Shown: positions 45,180 to 55,042, numbered from the stretch's first letter. The stretch: DNA of 64,000 bases from Chryseobacterium sp. R2A-55 (GCF_021401085.1 NZ_JACBFP010000002.1:434001-498000), one strand, 5' to 3'. Notes: generated from the letters alone by a model not told the origin. A program made the numbers and translations.

Positions 45180-45692
45180 TCAAACATATACCACATCATA
45201 AATCTCCTCCTTGATCCGCTCGAGACTTTCCGGTTTCCAATTGGCAAAAAGCAGGAGGTTTAGCGGTTTTTTTCCTTCGCCGTAACTCGGCTGCATATAG
45301 GTTTCATCAATAATGGTGAAGCCATTTTTTTGGTAGAACGAAATTCTCCTTTTGGAGTTGTCATCTTGATTTTCGGGTTCAGCTTCTAAAACAAGTCGCG
45401 AGAATTCCTTAAAAAGAATCCTCATCATTTCAGAACCGTATTTCTTATTCCGATGCTCCACGAAAATTTCCAGATGCTCCACAAATGTGAAGTTGCTCAA
45501 TTCCCAAAGAATCAGGTATCCGATATTTTCAAATTGGTCAATTACCGAAAATACCTTTACTTTAGGATGTGCAAAGAGTTGCTGAAACTGTTTCTCGCTC
45601 CGTCTTTCGTCTTCGATAAAGGAAGCGCAGTAGGATTCATAGATGTTTTTCGCACGGAAATCTTCCGATGATGTCAATTGTAAAAACTCCAA
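45180..45692 (-). CDS. GNAT-family N-acetyltransferase
   Basis: A 170-residue protein with the GNAT fold. The acetyl-CoA-binding region is VEHLEIFVEHRNKKYGSEMMRILFKEF, where R-N-K-K-Y-G-S replaces the typical R/Q-x-x-G-x-G/A. It is followed by LVLEAEPENQDDNSKRRISFYQKNGF, the usual strand and helix near the C-terminus. Substrate unknown. Confidence 0.82.
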   Translation of the reverse strand: MEFLQLTSSEDFRAKNIYESYCASFIEDERRSEKQFQQLFAHPKVKVFSVIDQFENIGYLILWELSNFTFVEHLEIFVEHRNKKYGSEMMRILFKEFSRLVLEAEPENQDDNSKRRISFYQKNGFTIIDETYMQPSYGEGKKPLNLLLFANWKPESLERIKEEIYDVVYV

Positions 45693-45800
45693 AACGATGA
45701 AATATTAGTGAGAATTAAAATTTTTGCGGATCAATTATTCGCATAAATTTTCATGCCATTAATTTGAAATTTCGAAAAAAAATCTTGCATTGGCGGCAAT

Positions 45801-46022
45801 TCACAAATCAAAAACGCCCGGTCTTCTGGTGATAAACATATCTTTGATCCAAAGTGTAAAGGCGAGTCCCAAATAAATCAGGAAAAAAACTCCTGCCGTA
45901 GCAAAGGTGGAATAGATGAAAAATACCCGGAGTTTGGACACTGGAATTCCCAGCTTCGTGCCCATTCTCGTGAGAACGCCGAACCATTGCCTTTCCAAAT
46001 TGTGCCTTAAATTATTGAGCAT
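45801..46022 (-). CDS. PspC-domain membrane protein
   Basis: A 73-residue protein with the PspC pattern: VLTRMGTKLGIPVSKLRVFFIYSTFATAGVFFLIYLGLAFTLWIKDMF, one long hydrophobic segment after a short helix. PspC is the phage-shock/envelope-stress inner-membrane protein; stand-alone short PspC proteins are common in flavobacteria. Confidence 0.75.
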   Translation of the reverse strand: MLNNLRHNLERQWFGVLTRMGTKLGIPVSKLRVFFIYSTFATAGVFFLIYLGLAFTLWIKDMFITRRPGVFDL

Positions 46023-46124
46023 TTTACTTTTTTTTGTAAGTTCAAAGATATTTAATTTCTTGCAGATTTCCCGAATTTAAATTGTTTTACGCAGAAAGTA
46101 ACCCATCAATTGTGCTTCTTTCAC

Positions 46125-48407
46125 TTACTTTTTACCATCCATCACATAAACAATCTCTCCTCCGTTCGCAATATCGGAATGTTTCAGTATGTGGTTTTTA
46201 ATTTCTTTGCCATTCACGAAAATTTTGGAGACATATACATTTTTCTCCGACTGGTTTTCGGTTTTGATGTTTAAAGTTTTCCCGTTTTCCAGATTGATTT
46301 TTGCGGATTTTAGCAAAGGCGAACCGAATTGGTATTCAGCAGAACCCGGTAAAACCGGATAAAAACCGAGCGCCGAAAAAACATACCACGCACTCATTTG
46401 TCCGGCATCATCATTTCCGCAGAGTCCGTCTTCACCGTCTGAATACATTTTCCGCATGATCATCCGAACTTTTTCCTGGGTTTTCCAGGCGTCATTTGTC
46501 CAATTGTACAAATACGGAATGTGATGACCGGGCTCGTTTCCGTGAACGTAATTCCCGATGATTCCGTCCCGGGTAATGTCTTCGTTCTTTTCAATGTATT
46601 TGTCGGCGATTTCGGTAGTGAAAATTTCGTCGAGATGTTTTGAGAACTTGTTTTTTCCGCCCATCATCTTAATCATTTCCGGAACATTTTGAGGAACATA
46701 AAGTCCATAATTAAAGGCGTTTCCTTCTATAAATCCTTGTCCGTGAGTGTCCATTGGATCAAAAGCTGTTTTAAAACTTCCATCGGAAAGTTTCGGGTGC
46801 ATGAATCCGGATTTCGGATTATAGACGTTTTTGTAGTTTTCACTGCGTTTCAGGTATTCGGATTTGGTTTTTTCGTCGCCCAGTTTTTCGGCGATTTGAG
46901 CGATGCACCAATCGTCATAAGCATATTCCAATGTTTTTGAAACGGAGGAATTGCTTTTATCTTCGGGAACATATCCGTATTTTAGGTATTCACCGATTCC
47001 GTCATAATATTTCAGGTTAGATGAGGTCACACTTGCGTTGAGCATGGTTTTCAAATCGGCATCGGTGGTGTTTTTTGCCATGGCATCTGCGAGAACCGAA
47101 ACTGCGTGATAACCGATCATGCACCAGTTTTCATTGGCATAATGGGACCAAATCGGCAAGGCTTTGTGTACGCTGTGTCGCGCATGCGAAAGCATGGATT
47201 TCACAAAATCGTTGTTCCTTTTCGGCTGGATAATATTGTATAAAGGATGAAGCGCCCGATAAGTATCCCAAAGTGAAAAAATAGTGTAGTTGGTAAAATC
47301 TTTCGCATTGTGAATGTTTTGGTCGATATCCAAATATTTTCCATCGACATCTTGGTAAAGAATTGGCGACATCATCGTGTGGTACATTGCTGTGTAGAAG
47401 GTCCTCTTATCGTTTTCGGTTAAAGTTTCTACCTCGATTTTGGAAAGTTCCTTTTCCCATTTTGTCTCGGTTTCTTTTTTGGTTTTATCAAAATCCCAGT
47501 GCGGAATTTCGGCTTCCAGGTTTTTTAGCGCGCCGGAAGTTGACGTGGGCGAAAGCGCAAATTTGACCAAAATCTGTTCATGCTCGCTCGTGTCAAAATC
47601 AAAATATGCCCGAATCTGTCTTCCTGCAAATTCCGGGAAGTTTTCATTTTCGTTGAATTTTCGGTAAAAGCCGTTGTATTCCACTTTTTCGTAACGTTTT
47701 CTGCCATAGTTCTTAAATGGTTCTGAAAATTTCATGGCGAAGAAAACCTTTCGGGTTCTTGCCCAACCAGTCGTTTCCCGAAATCCGGTGATGGTTTGGT
47801 TGTCTTCAACCCGCACGAAAGTCCACACATTTTTAGCGTCGTAATTGTAGATGTTCGACATCAAATCCAAAATGATATGCGATGCTGAAGATTTCGGAAA
47901 AGTGTAACGGTGGAAACCAACTCTTTCGCTGGAAGTCAATTCCGCCTTAATTCCATAATCATCAAGAAAAACCTGATAAAATCCGGGACTTGCTTTCTCG
48001 GTATTTTTTGAAAACCGGGAGTGATATCCGCTTCCTGGTTGTTCCGCCGTTCCGGGTTCCAGATTCAGTTTCCCTACGGTGGGCATTACCAGAAAATCGC
48101 CCAAATCGGAATGACCGACTCCGCTGAAATGGGTGTGAGAAAAACCAAATATCGTTTTGTCATCATATTGATAACCGGAACAATATCGGTAAGTTTCGGG
48201 ATTGTATTTTCCATCCATTGCATAAGGAACCTGGTTGGTTTCCGGCGAAAGCTGCACCATTCCAAATGGAGCGGTAGCGCCGGGAAAAGTGTGGCCCATA
48301 TTTTTGGTTCCGACAAAAGGATTGACATAAGTGGTGAGTTTTTGTGAATTTGCCATAATGGAAATTAGCGAAAAGAGTATTGAGGAAAGGAAACAGACGG
48401 TTTTCAT
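46125..48407 (-). CDS. GH92-family alpha-mannosidase
   Basis: A 760-residue exported glycoside hydrolase of family 92, which removes alpha-linked mannose (mainly alpha-1,2) from N-glycans or mannans. I choose the ATG at 48407, where a signal peptide begins (MKTVCFLSSILFSLISIMANSQ); an upstream in-frame ATG at 48464 adds 19 hydrophilic residues. Family hallmarks: YVNPFVGTKNMGHTFPGATAPFGMVQLSPE, YDDKTIFGFSHTHFSGVGHSDLGD, YIEKNEDITRDGIIGNYVHGNEPGHHIPYLYN and GLCGNDDAGQMSAWYVFSALGFYPV. The regulator gene behind it (upstream) is 64 bases away. Confidence 0.94.
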   Translation of the reverse strand: MKTVCFLSSILFSLISIMANSQKLTTYVNPFVGTKNMGHTFPGATAPFGMVQLSPETNQVPYAMDGKYNPETYRYCSGYQYDDKTIFGFSHTHFSGVGHSDLGDFLVMPTVGKLNLEPGTAEQPGSGYHSRFSKNTEKASPGFYQVFLDDYGIKAELTSSERVGFHRYTFPKSSASHIILDLMSNIYNYDAKNVWTFVRVEDNQTITGFRETTGWARTRKVFFAMKFSEPFKNYGRKRYEKVEYNGFYRKFNENENFPEFAGRQIRAYFDFDTSEHEQILVKFALSPTSTSGALKNLEAEIPHWDFDKTKKETETKWEKELSKIEVETLTENDKRTFYTAMYHTMMSPILYQDVDGKYLDIDQNIHNAKDFTNYTIFSLWDTYRALHPLYNIIQPKRNNDFVKSMLSHARHSVHKALPIWSHYANENWCMIGYHAVSVLADAMAKNTTDADLKTMLNASVTSSNLKYYDGIGEYLKYGYVPEDKSNSSVSKTLEYAYDDWCIAQIAEKLGDEKTKSEYLKRSENYKNVYNPKSGFMHPKLSDGSFKTAFDPMDTHGQGFIEGNAFNYGLYVPQNVPEMIKMMGGKNKFSKHLDEIFTTEIADKYIEKNEDITRDGIIGNYVHGNEPGHHIPYLYNWTNDAWKTQEKVRMIMRKMYSDGEDGLCGNDDAGQMSAWYVFSALGFYPVLPGSAEYQFGSPLLKSAKINLENGKTLNIKTENQSEKNVYVSKIFVNGKEIKNHILKHSDIANGGEIVYVMDGKK

Positions 48408-48470
48408 ATCGGAAAATTTATCAAATATAGGTTGTTTTTGTGGTGTCCGGATGATTTTATTCAATCTGCT

Positions 48471-49175
48471 CTAAGAAACCAAATCAAAAGCAAGGGCAAA
48501 ACGCAGCAGTTCCGTAAAAGATTTTACCTCTAATTTTTTGATGATGTTTTTGCGGTGTGTGGAAACCGTTTCTTTTGAGATGTGAAGCAGGTCTGCAATT
48601 TCTGCCGATGACTTTCCGCCGCTTAGTAATGCGAGGATTTCTTTTTCACGTTTGGTCAGCAATGCGAATTTTTTGTAATGGAGTCTTATATACTCGTTTT
48701 CGTCTAGGACTTTTTTTACCTTTTCCATCAATGTTCCTGTACCTTCAATGGGTGTCGAGAGCATGATCAACTGCTGCTCATCATTTTTATCCAATAATTT
48801 GCAAACGGTATAAAACCACCGGTGCTTATCCGACTTGTAAAGCTTCACGCGCTGGAAAAAATTGAGTTGCCGGGAATAGTCTCCCTCATTGCAGTAGCTT
48901 AAAAGTTGTGGAATGATGGCATTGGTCTCTTCCCGGATAAAGAACTGCTCGTAGTATTGTTCTCGCAAGCTGTTGAGCTCTTCAAGTTCCACACCCAAAT
49001 TATTGCAGCCCCACTCATTCATGTACAGGATTTGCTGCGGAGCGCCTTTGCTTAGGCTGTGAACCATGATGGAAGCCGGGATGATTTCTGAAATATCGGC
49101 AATGTCAAAAGAATCCTTGGAAAGATTCCGCTCGATCTGAAAGAGCTTCTGTTCTATGTCATCGTAGTTTTTCAT
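48471..49175 (-). CDS. LuxR-family transcriptional regulator
   Basis: A 234-residue regulator. The C-terminal LuxR-type HTH is clear: LTKREKEILALLSGGKSSAEIADLLHISKETVSTHRKNIIKKLEVKSFTELLRFAL (about 170-226). The N-terminal 160 residues look like a PAS-type sensor (SKGAPQQILYMNEWGCNNLGVELEELNSL...RWFYTVCKLLDKNDEQQLIML). No phosphorylation receiver is visible. It is divergent from the exported-protein operon at 49378, with two palindromes between them, and lies upstream of the GH92 gene in the same direction. Confidence 0.85.
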   Translation of the reverse strand: MKNYDDIEQKLFQIERNLSKDSFDIADISEIIPASIMVHSLSKGAPQQILYMNEWGCNNLGVELEELNSLREQYYEQFFIREETNAIIPQLLSYCNEGDYSRQLNFFQRVKLYKSDKHRWFYTVCKLLDKNDEQQLIMLSTPIEGTGTLMEKVKKVLDENEYIRLHYKKFALLTKREKEILALLSGGKSSAEIADLLHISKETVSTHRKNIIKKLEVKSFTELLRFALAFDLVS

Positions 49176-49212
49176 ACGGAATAAATCTTGGCTTTTACTG
49201 ATAAATACTTAA

Positions 49213-49275
49213 TTGACATGGTGTCAAAACTCAAATATATCCATTTTTTGTTAAAAATACCCAGTGGTGGGTATT
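49213..49275. promoter_or_regulatory. Two palindromes between the LuxR gene and the divergent operon
   Basis: TTGACATGGTGTCAA (49213-49227) is a perfect 6-3-6 inverted repeat. AATACCCAGTGGTGGGTATT (49256-49275) is a perfect 8-4-8 inverted repeat. Both lie in the 202 bases between divergent starts and are candidate operators, possibly for the adjacent LuxR-type regulator. Confidence 0.5.
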
Positions 49276-49377
49276 GTTTGGTTATGAAATCCCAGATATC
49301 TTTGGCATTATGAGAATATGGAGTTCTAAAACAGAAAATCATATCATTTTCCACTTTAAAAAATGTAAACCTTTAAT

Positions 49378-50031
49378 ATGACAAATATGCAACGATTAAC
49401 AATTTTTTTATTAATGCTTTTAAGCTTTAACCTGTGCTATTCTCAAGGGGCGAGCTTAACAAAGGAGGAAACTGTAAATTATATTAATAAAAAGCTGAAA
49501 GACCTTGTTGGTTACACATCAGCATGGTCAAATAAAACGCGGGTCTATATCCTGGAAAACAATTTCAAATCTCTCGGAGAAGGAAAATACAGTTACAATG
49601 AGTATTGGAGCAACGGTAAAACAAAAAGTATAAAAGACTATGAATGGGTACGGGAAGATAAAATGAATGGGGGATATAGTGGTTCCAAGTTTGAAAGAAG
49701 CTTTAATGCTGCTTATATCAAATCCATTACCGATGCAGGGGTGGATTCTGATAATGCCTCAATAGGTAAGATTAAAATAAGCTTTGGCTCTGATGCGGTG
49801 AAATTAGATAGAACAGATTACACACAAACCCAAAAAGAACATCCCAATAACCGGAACTTTGACTATAACTGGTATTACAGAGAATACAATACAAGCAGCT
49901 CGTCCAAGTTGGAGTCTTATTTGATTCTTTATTATCCAAAAATTGATTCAGAAGATGGCAAAAAGTTGATGAAAGCACTCCAGTATTTGGTTGATTTGGA
50001 AAAAGCTGAAGACGATCCCTTTGGAAATTAA
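49378..50031 (+). CDS. Exported protein of unknown function
   Basis: A 217-residue protein (ATG at 49378, or 49387 which begins MQRLTIFLLMLLSFNLCYSQG). A signal peptide is clear. The mature part shows alternating polar and aromatic segments (KYSYNEYWSNGKTKSIKDYEWVREDKM, RNFDYNWYYREYNTSSSSKLESYLILYYP) and a helical end (EDGKKLMKALQYLVDLEKAEDDPFGN). No family recognised. It is the first gene of a three-gene rightward operon facing the LuxR regulator. Confidence 0.68.
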   Translation: MTNMQRLTIFLLMLLSFNLCYSQGASLTKEETVNYINKKLKDLVGYTSAWSNKTRVYILENNFKSLGEGKYSYNEYWSNGKTKSIKDYEWVREDKMNGGYSGSKFERSFNAAYIKSITDAGVDSDNASIGKIKISFGSDAVKLDRTDYTQTQKEHPNNRNFDYNWYYREYNTSSSSKLESYLILYYPKIDSEDGKKLMKALQYLVDLEKAEDDPFGN

Positions 50032-50049
50032 TTTTATTAAAAATCATTC

Positions 50050-51366
50050 ATGAAAAATATAGCATTCATAGCTTTTTTTGTTTTGCATGCCGTTTTATCC
50101 GCGCAAACCATTGGCATTTCAGAAGTAACAGCTGTGGAAAGCAAAGCTGCTTTATATGAAGGCAATGAAGAAAAAATAAACCAGATCAGAAATAAAATCC
50201 CCGAATTGGAAAAACGCTGGAAAGATAATATCGCCAAGTTACGGGACGAATTAGCGGCGCTAAACAAAGAACGCGATAATCTGATTGCCGACATGAAAAT
50301 TGGTGCGAGATGCAGCCAATGCGGCGGCTGGAAATCGGATTTTGAAAAAAGAGGCGAGAGTTTTGAGAAACATTTGGGTGATGTGAAAGGTTATGCAATC
50401 CCAGCTACTACTGCAGAAATTGAAACTACAAGAAAATCGTTTTCTGAAAAAACAGCCATCAAAAAAGTGCAGCTGCAAAATCTTGAAAAAGGAGATCCAG
50501 CGATCATCAAGCAATACGATGAGATCGAAAAAATCAAGAAAAACAATATCAAACTGTGTGAAGAAATTACCCAACACAGCAAGAATTATGAGAAAAAATT
50601 GTTAGAAGATGCCCAATCACAACATAAGATTTGGTTGGAAGATGTTTTGATCTCCGGTTCAAAAGCACTAATCCAATCTAGCTCCAAAAAAATACTTTTA
50701 GCGAAAAAAGGCTGGCTGGAAAAAGAGTTTAACGAGAAAAAAGAAACCGAACTTGCCCGGATCAAAGAAAACAATGCTGCCCAAAGAGATCAGAACAAAC
50801 AAAAAATAGCAGAAAACGAGCTACTCATTACTCAACTTGATGCAGAACAGGAAAAACAGGGCATTCAAAGCATAAATGAGCAAAACAGAGCGCTATCTGT
50901 GGAAATCACGCAGCTTGTAGCAGATTTAACAAAAAATCAAATACAAAAAACAAAGGAACTGCAAGAAGAATTCAATTTAAAAATCGCCAGTTTAAAAAAA
51001 CTTGAAGCGGAGTCAGAAATAATGCGAAAACAATTTTCGGATGAATTTGATGCGAAATTAAAGCAGTACAAACAGAAACAAGATGCATTCACCAAAGAGA
51101 TAACCTCGGAAAACAACCGAATGTTACTCGCTGCAAAAAAAATAAATTGTTCGGTTTGGAATGAAACATCGGGAAAAGTAAACTTAAATTGGAACAAGTT
51201 GCTCCCTTGTGTGAATATGTTTGCATTTCCGGATACCCTAATTATTCAAGAGATTGTAGGGAGTTCTACCTGCACTAATGAGCCTTTCTTCCAAAGTGGA
51301 ACTTCTGTTTACAAATCTTTTTTTGAGGGTTTGGCGGCAAGGGAACAGAAAGTACTCGTCAATTAA
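50050..51366 (+). CDS. Exported coiled-coil protein of unknown function
   Basis: A 438-residue protein with a signal peptide (MKNIAFIAFFVLHAVLSAQ). Almost all of the mature part is long charged coiled-coil (about 30-350: KINQIRNKIPELEKRWKDNIAKLRDELAALNKERD..., TKELQEEFNLKIASLKKLEAE...). An early CSQCGG pair interrupts it and could form a disulfide or bind metal. The last 70 residues are a small non-coiled domain with Cys (NCSVWNETSGKVNLNWNKLLPC...SSTCTNEPFF). Starts 18 bases after the previous gene. Function unknown. Confidence 0.68.
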   Translation: MKNIAFIAFFVLHAVLSAQTIGISEVTAVESKAALYEGNEEKINQIRNKIPELEKRWKDNIAKLRDELAALNKERDNLIADMKIGARCSQCGGWKSDFEKRGESFEKHLGDVKGYAIPATTAEIETTRKSFSEKTAIKKVQLQNLEKGDPAIIKQYDEIEKIKKNNIKLCEEITQHSKNYEKKLLEDAQSQHKIWLEDVLISGSKALIQSSSKKILLAKKGWLEKEFNEKKETELARIKENNAAQRDQNKQKIAENELLITQLDAEQEKQGIQSINEQNRALSVEITQLVADLTKNQIQKTKELQEEFNLKIASLKKLEAESEIMRKQFSDEFDAKLKQYKQKQDAFTKEITSENNRMLLAAKKINCSVWNETSGKVNLNWNKLLPCVNMFAFPDTLIIQEIVGSSTCTNEPFFQSGTSVYKSFFEGLAAREQKVLVN

Positions 51367-51399
51367 GAATAAGTTTTTTTCAATAATAACATCTGAAAC

Positions 51400-51981
51400 A
51401 TGAATCCCAACCAACGAAACCAACTCCAGGAAAAGAGGGCTCAACTGCAGATTCGAATTCGGTTCAGCGAATTTGTGACACGTAACATTGCGCCTTTTCT
51501 GGAGGTTTTGGAGGAGCTTCAAAACTCTGGGATCAAATACAGCGTGGTTTCATTTCGGTGCATTCCGCTGGAGTTTCACGAACTTCTTCGAGAGTATATT
51601 CGTAAAGAAAATCTGGCAAAATACAAACTTTCCGATGTTTTGATTACGAATGAAGACAAAGAGGTTAAAACCGCCCTGGAAAAATACCCAAGTGCAAATC
51701 CGGTTCGTTACATTTTGGATGCGCCCGTTGTCGGCTATGGCAATCAACCCGATGAAGTGATGCGGGAACTGATGGAGCTGCACCAACTTGAAGAAAAAAA
51801 AGTGTTGATTTGCTGGCTAAAATATGCGTTTTTATTGGAAATCGACTTACAGGATTTTGTACAAAATGTAAATGACGATTTCATGAACGGTTGGCACGGC
51901 GATGCCGTCATATTTCCTCCAAATCGCGATTGGCTTATTGCTTATGCATTGGAAGACGAATGGCGGTGTGAAAAAAAGTGA
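51400..51981 (+). CDS. Hypothetical cytoplasmic protein
   Basis: A 193-residue soluble protein without signal peptide (MNPNQRNQLQEKRAQLQIRIRFSEFVTRNIAPFLEVLEELQ). It ends in an acidic segment DFMNGWHGDAVIFPPNRDWLIAYALEDEWRCEKK that could fold as an alpha/beta unit. No family recognised. It lies 33 bases after the coiled-coil gene and may be its operon partner; alternatively it is independent. Confidence 0.6.
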   Translation: MNPNQRNQLQEKRAQLQIRIRFSEFVTRNIAPFLEVLEELQNSGIKYSVVSFRCIPLEFHELLREYIRKENLAKYKLSDVLITNEDKEVKTALEKYPSANPVRYILDAPVVGYGNQPDEVMRELMELHQLEEKKVLICWLKYAFLLEIDLQDFVQNVNDDFMNGWHGDAVIFPPNRDWLIAYALEDEWRCEKK

Positions 51982-52162
51982 AAACAATTCTGATGTAATA
52001 AAGGTGTTTCAGATTTTTTTTAGAGGTGCCAAAAGCATTTTTTCTGTTTTTTAAGGCAAAAGGATGTAATTTTGCGTTGAAGATTCGTGACCGTTAATTT
52101 TTTGTTAAAACCTCGTCTTGGTACAATTTCTGAATAAAAGGTTTCAATTAATACCTACCACT

Positions 52163-52672
52163 ATGAAAAATTTATTTTTATCAGCCATAGTTGCCACCGC
52201 AACTTTAGCGAGTTGTTCCACCGTTTCATCGATTTTGCAAAATACGTTTCCTTATAATGCGACCATTTTGGTTACTGCGGGATCGCCTGCGAATACCACG
52301 CTTTCCAACGTTTCCGTGGCGCAAAGCATTAACCAATTGACCGGATCGGGAGCAAATGTGAAAGACATCCGGGTTTCCAATGCTACGATATCTGTGGGTT
52401 CCAATACGAGTATGGGAATTTTCAAATCGGTGAAAGTATATTTGTCAAACAACGGCAGCAATGAGGTTTTGGTAGCTTCCAGAGAAGATATTCCGGATAA
52501 TGTGGGAACTTCGCTTTCCTTGGACTTGAACACTTCCTCCACTTTTGACCATATCATGAAATCCGGTGCGGTTCAGGAAAGGCTGGTTTATGTTTTGAAA
52601 CAATCGCCAACATCTGATATTTCTGTGAAAACCTCCCTGGGTTTCAGCAGTGTTCCTAATACGAATCCATAA
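52163..52672 (+). CDS. Lipoprotein of unknown function
   Basis: A 169-residue protein from ATG at 52163, where the signal begins (MKNLFLSAIVATATLASC); an earlier TTG at 52118 adds 15 residues that spoil the signal. The lipobox ATLASC predicts a lipidated Cys18. The mature domain is beta-rich with many Ser/Thr/Asn (NATILVTAGSPANTTLSNVSVAQSIN...VKVYLSNNGSNEVLVASRED). No known domain. A bidirectional terminator follows. Confidence 0.7.
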   Translation: MKNLFLSAIVATATLASCSTVSSILQNTFPYNATILVTAGSPANTTLSNVSVAQSINQLTGSGANVKDIRVSNATISVGSNTSMGIFKSVKVYLSNNGSNEVLVASREDIPDNVGTSLSLDLNTSSTFDHIMKSGAVQERLVYVLKQSPTSDISVKTSLGFSSVPNTNP

Positions 52673-52692
52673 ACCGGAATCGAAAATATATT

Positions 52693-52731
52693 AAAAAACC
52701 CACTGTAGATGTTACAATGGGTTTCTTTTTT
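52693..52731. terminator. Bidirectional terminator between lipoprotein and carboxypeptidase genes
   Basis: ACCCACTGTA and TACAATGGGT form a stem with one mismatch around loop GATGT, with A runs on the left and T runs on the right. It serves two converging genes. Confidence 0.72.
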
Positions 52732-52744
52732 AATGAGGGATCCG

Positions 52745-55042
52745 CTATTTTTTGATCATTAATTTTTCCCTTAAAACCAAGGAACCGCCATCGAGTTCAA
52801 CGACATAGATTCCGTTTGCAAGTTTAGTTACATCAATGGTTGCGGTGCTTTTTCCTGATTGAAGCAGTTTTCCGTCCATCGAGAAGATTTTGTAGGTTTT
52901 GAATTTCTCGAAATCCTTCACAAACAATCGGTCAGAAGTCGGGTTCGGATATATTTTGGCATTTTCAATTGGTGTACTTGAAGCGGCTAAGCTTCCGTTT
53001 AAAATGGTTCTCACATAAAGGTCGTCAAAGTAGAACCCGTCGGCAGTGGTTGATGCGTCGCTTTTTAATCTGAATCTGAGATAAATTTGTTGGCCAATGT
53101 AGGCAGATAGGTCTATCTGTTCCTTTATCCAAGTAGTTTGCACGCCATCATAAATCGGTTGCCCTGAAATCTGATTGCTAGTTCCTGGACTGGTATATTT
53201 TCCGCAGAGTTGTTGCCAAGTCGTACCATTGGTCGAAATTTCCAATGCCACATAATCGTATACTTTTTCAATGTTCCATCTTGCTTTGAATTCTAACTGT
53301 GCCGCAACTGCGTTGGTCAAATTTATTGCATTGGTTGTTCGGATGTTAGTATCCGAATTATTGGAATAGTTTCCTGTTGGTGAATCTGTGATCGAAGTTG
53401 GAGAGGACACATATTGGGAAGTGGTGATATCCCATTTTCCCGTTTTGGTCCATTGAGCGATGGTGTTTGCTGGTTCGGAGAATTTATTGACCACGTTTCC
53501 ATAAAACTTGGTAACATAATTGGTTTGCACATAATTTCCGTTGTCCACTTCCACTTTGAAAGTCACTGCTTCGCCATTGGCAATGGTTGGTTTCAGGTTC
53601 AGTGAAATTGATCCATTAACAGTTTGCCCGATAGTCATTCCGGAATGGGTGTTCGGAGTGCCCACACTGTTGATGTTTGCCGAAACCGGCGTAATTTTCA
53701 CCACAAAATCTTGATTGTCAACGAATCCGAGCCTTTTCAGTGAGTATTGAAACTGAGCATTTTGAGTGCTGATAAAAAAATCCGAAGTATCATCTAAAAC
53801 AGCATAATTATGGAGAAATCTTAATGCAGAAAGATTGGTATATACCATTCCCGCACTGATGCTTTTGATTTGTCCGGAAGGTTCGTAGAAATTATTACCG
53901 ATTTCTGCGGTAAATGAAAACACCTTTGGTTTTGTAGAAGTATCTCCGTACATCCAGTCATCAGCATCTCCAGAAGATGGGTAGAGTGCTGAAGAAATCT
54001 GATTCTGATAACCGCTGTGCCGAACCATCTCCGCAGAGGTCATTTGAAAAGCGAAATCATCGGGTGTCAGCTTATTGTAATCATAACTAAAGGGATACAG
54101 CAAAAGTCTCCCACTGGTATGTGCATTGATGGCGACTCCAAAGTTTTTCTGTTCACAAAGCCATTTTATGGCCTGATTTTCTGGTTCGGAAAAAGCACTT
54201 GGACCGCAGTAGGTGTCATTATTTTGATTGGTGCTGACTCCGGTTGTTCCCCATTGGTAACCATAATTTCGGTTGTTGTCAACCCCATAACCGGAACGGC
54301 GGTTTTTACGCCACATTCCGCCGCCATTGGGATTGGTGGTAGAGTTGTAAACGAATCCGTCTGGATTGACCACAGGAACGAAATAGATTTCGGTATTATC
54401 AACCAAAGATTTGATTTCGGGATTGGTTGCGTAGTTTTCCAGCAGATACCACATATAATAAATCAGCTGCTGTGATGATCCGGGTTCACGTGCATGGTGC
54501 AGAGCGGTGTACAGGATTCTTTTCTTGTTTTGCTCCGTTTGCGGATTGTCTGAAATTTTCACGTAATAAATCGGACGGTTTTCAAAAGTGGTATAAGTAG
54601 AAATTGCCGCCTTAGCTGAAATCAGATTTGGGTAAAGCGTCTTCATGAGGTCCAGTTCGGCCATCACTTCGTTGTAATTCAGATACCCACCCATGCTTCC
54701 GGCTTTGTAATTCACAGGATCAGTAATGGCAAAACCAGGGCAGGAACTGGTGATGCTTTTGGCATCGAATTCCTTTTCCAGTCGGTCGTAATATTCCCGG
54801 AGATTGGGCTCCAGGATTTCGATTTTCAATCCGGCATTGCGAATTTCGTCGGCAAGGACTTTTGGAATTTCGCATTCAAAGAAAACTCCTTTTTTAAATG
54901 TTCTGGGTTCAGTCTGGGCTAATTTTATGGCCTGGCTGAGTTCGGCCTGGTTGCTGTAATAAACACGGACTTTTTGATAATCCTTTTGGCCAAAGACTAG
55001 TAAACATGTCAAAAAGGCAACAACTGATAAAAGTTTTTTCAT
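52745..55042 (-). CDS. M14-family zinc carboxypeptidase with T9SS sorting domain
   Basis: A 765-residue secreted peptidase. After the signal peptide (LLSVVAFLTCLLVFGQ) and a propeptide, the M14 domain has the zinc ligands His and Glu in LHHAREPGSSQQ and a later His in AINAHTSGRLLLYPFSY. NPDGF and GMWRKNRR complete the active-site region. A beta-sandwich follows (about 540-690). The end is a type A C-terminal signal for type IX secretion (IYPNPTSDRLFVKDFEKFKTYKIFSMDGKLLQSGKSTATIDVTKLANGIYVVEL...KLMIKK). It should be exported to the cell surface or medium to cut peptides from their C-termini. Confidence 0.94.
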   Translation of the reverse strand: MKKLLSVVAFLTCLLVFGQKDYQKVRVYYSNQAELSQAIKLAQTEPRTFKKGVFFECEIPKVLADEIRNAGLKIEILEPNLREYYDRLEKEFDAKSITSSCPGFAITDPVNYKAGSMGGYLNYNEVMAELDLMKTLYPNLISAKAAISTYTTFENRPIYYVKISDNPQTEQNKKRILYTALHHAREPGSSQQLIYYMWYLLENYATNPEIKSLVDNTEIYFVPVVNPDGFVYNSTTNPNGGGMWRKNRRSGYGVDNNRNYGYQWGTTGVSTNQNNDTYCGPSAFSEPENQAIKWLCEQKNFGVAINAHTSGRLLLYPFSYDYNKLTPDDFAFQMTSAEMVRHSGYQNQISSALYPSSGDADDWMYGDTSTKPKVFSFTAEIGNNFYEPSGQIKSISAGMVYTNLSALRFLHNYAVLDDTSDFFISTQNAQFQYSLKRLGFVDNQDFVVKITPVSANINSVGTPNTHSGMTIGQTVNGSISLNLKPTIANGEAVTFKVEVDNGNYVQTNYVTKFYGNVVNKFSEPANTIAQWTKTGKWDITTSQYVSSPTSITDSPTGNYSNNSDTNIRTTNAINLTNAVAAQLEFKARWNIEKVYDYVALEISTNGTTWQQLCGKYTSPGTSNQISGQPIYDGVQTTWIKEQIDLSAYIGQQIYLRFRLKSDASTTADGFYFDDLYVRTILNGSLAASSTPIENAKIYPNPTSDRLFVKDFEKFKTYKIFSMDGKLLQSGKSTATIDVTKLANGIYVVELDGGSLVLREKLMIKK

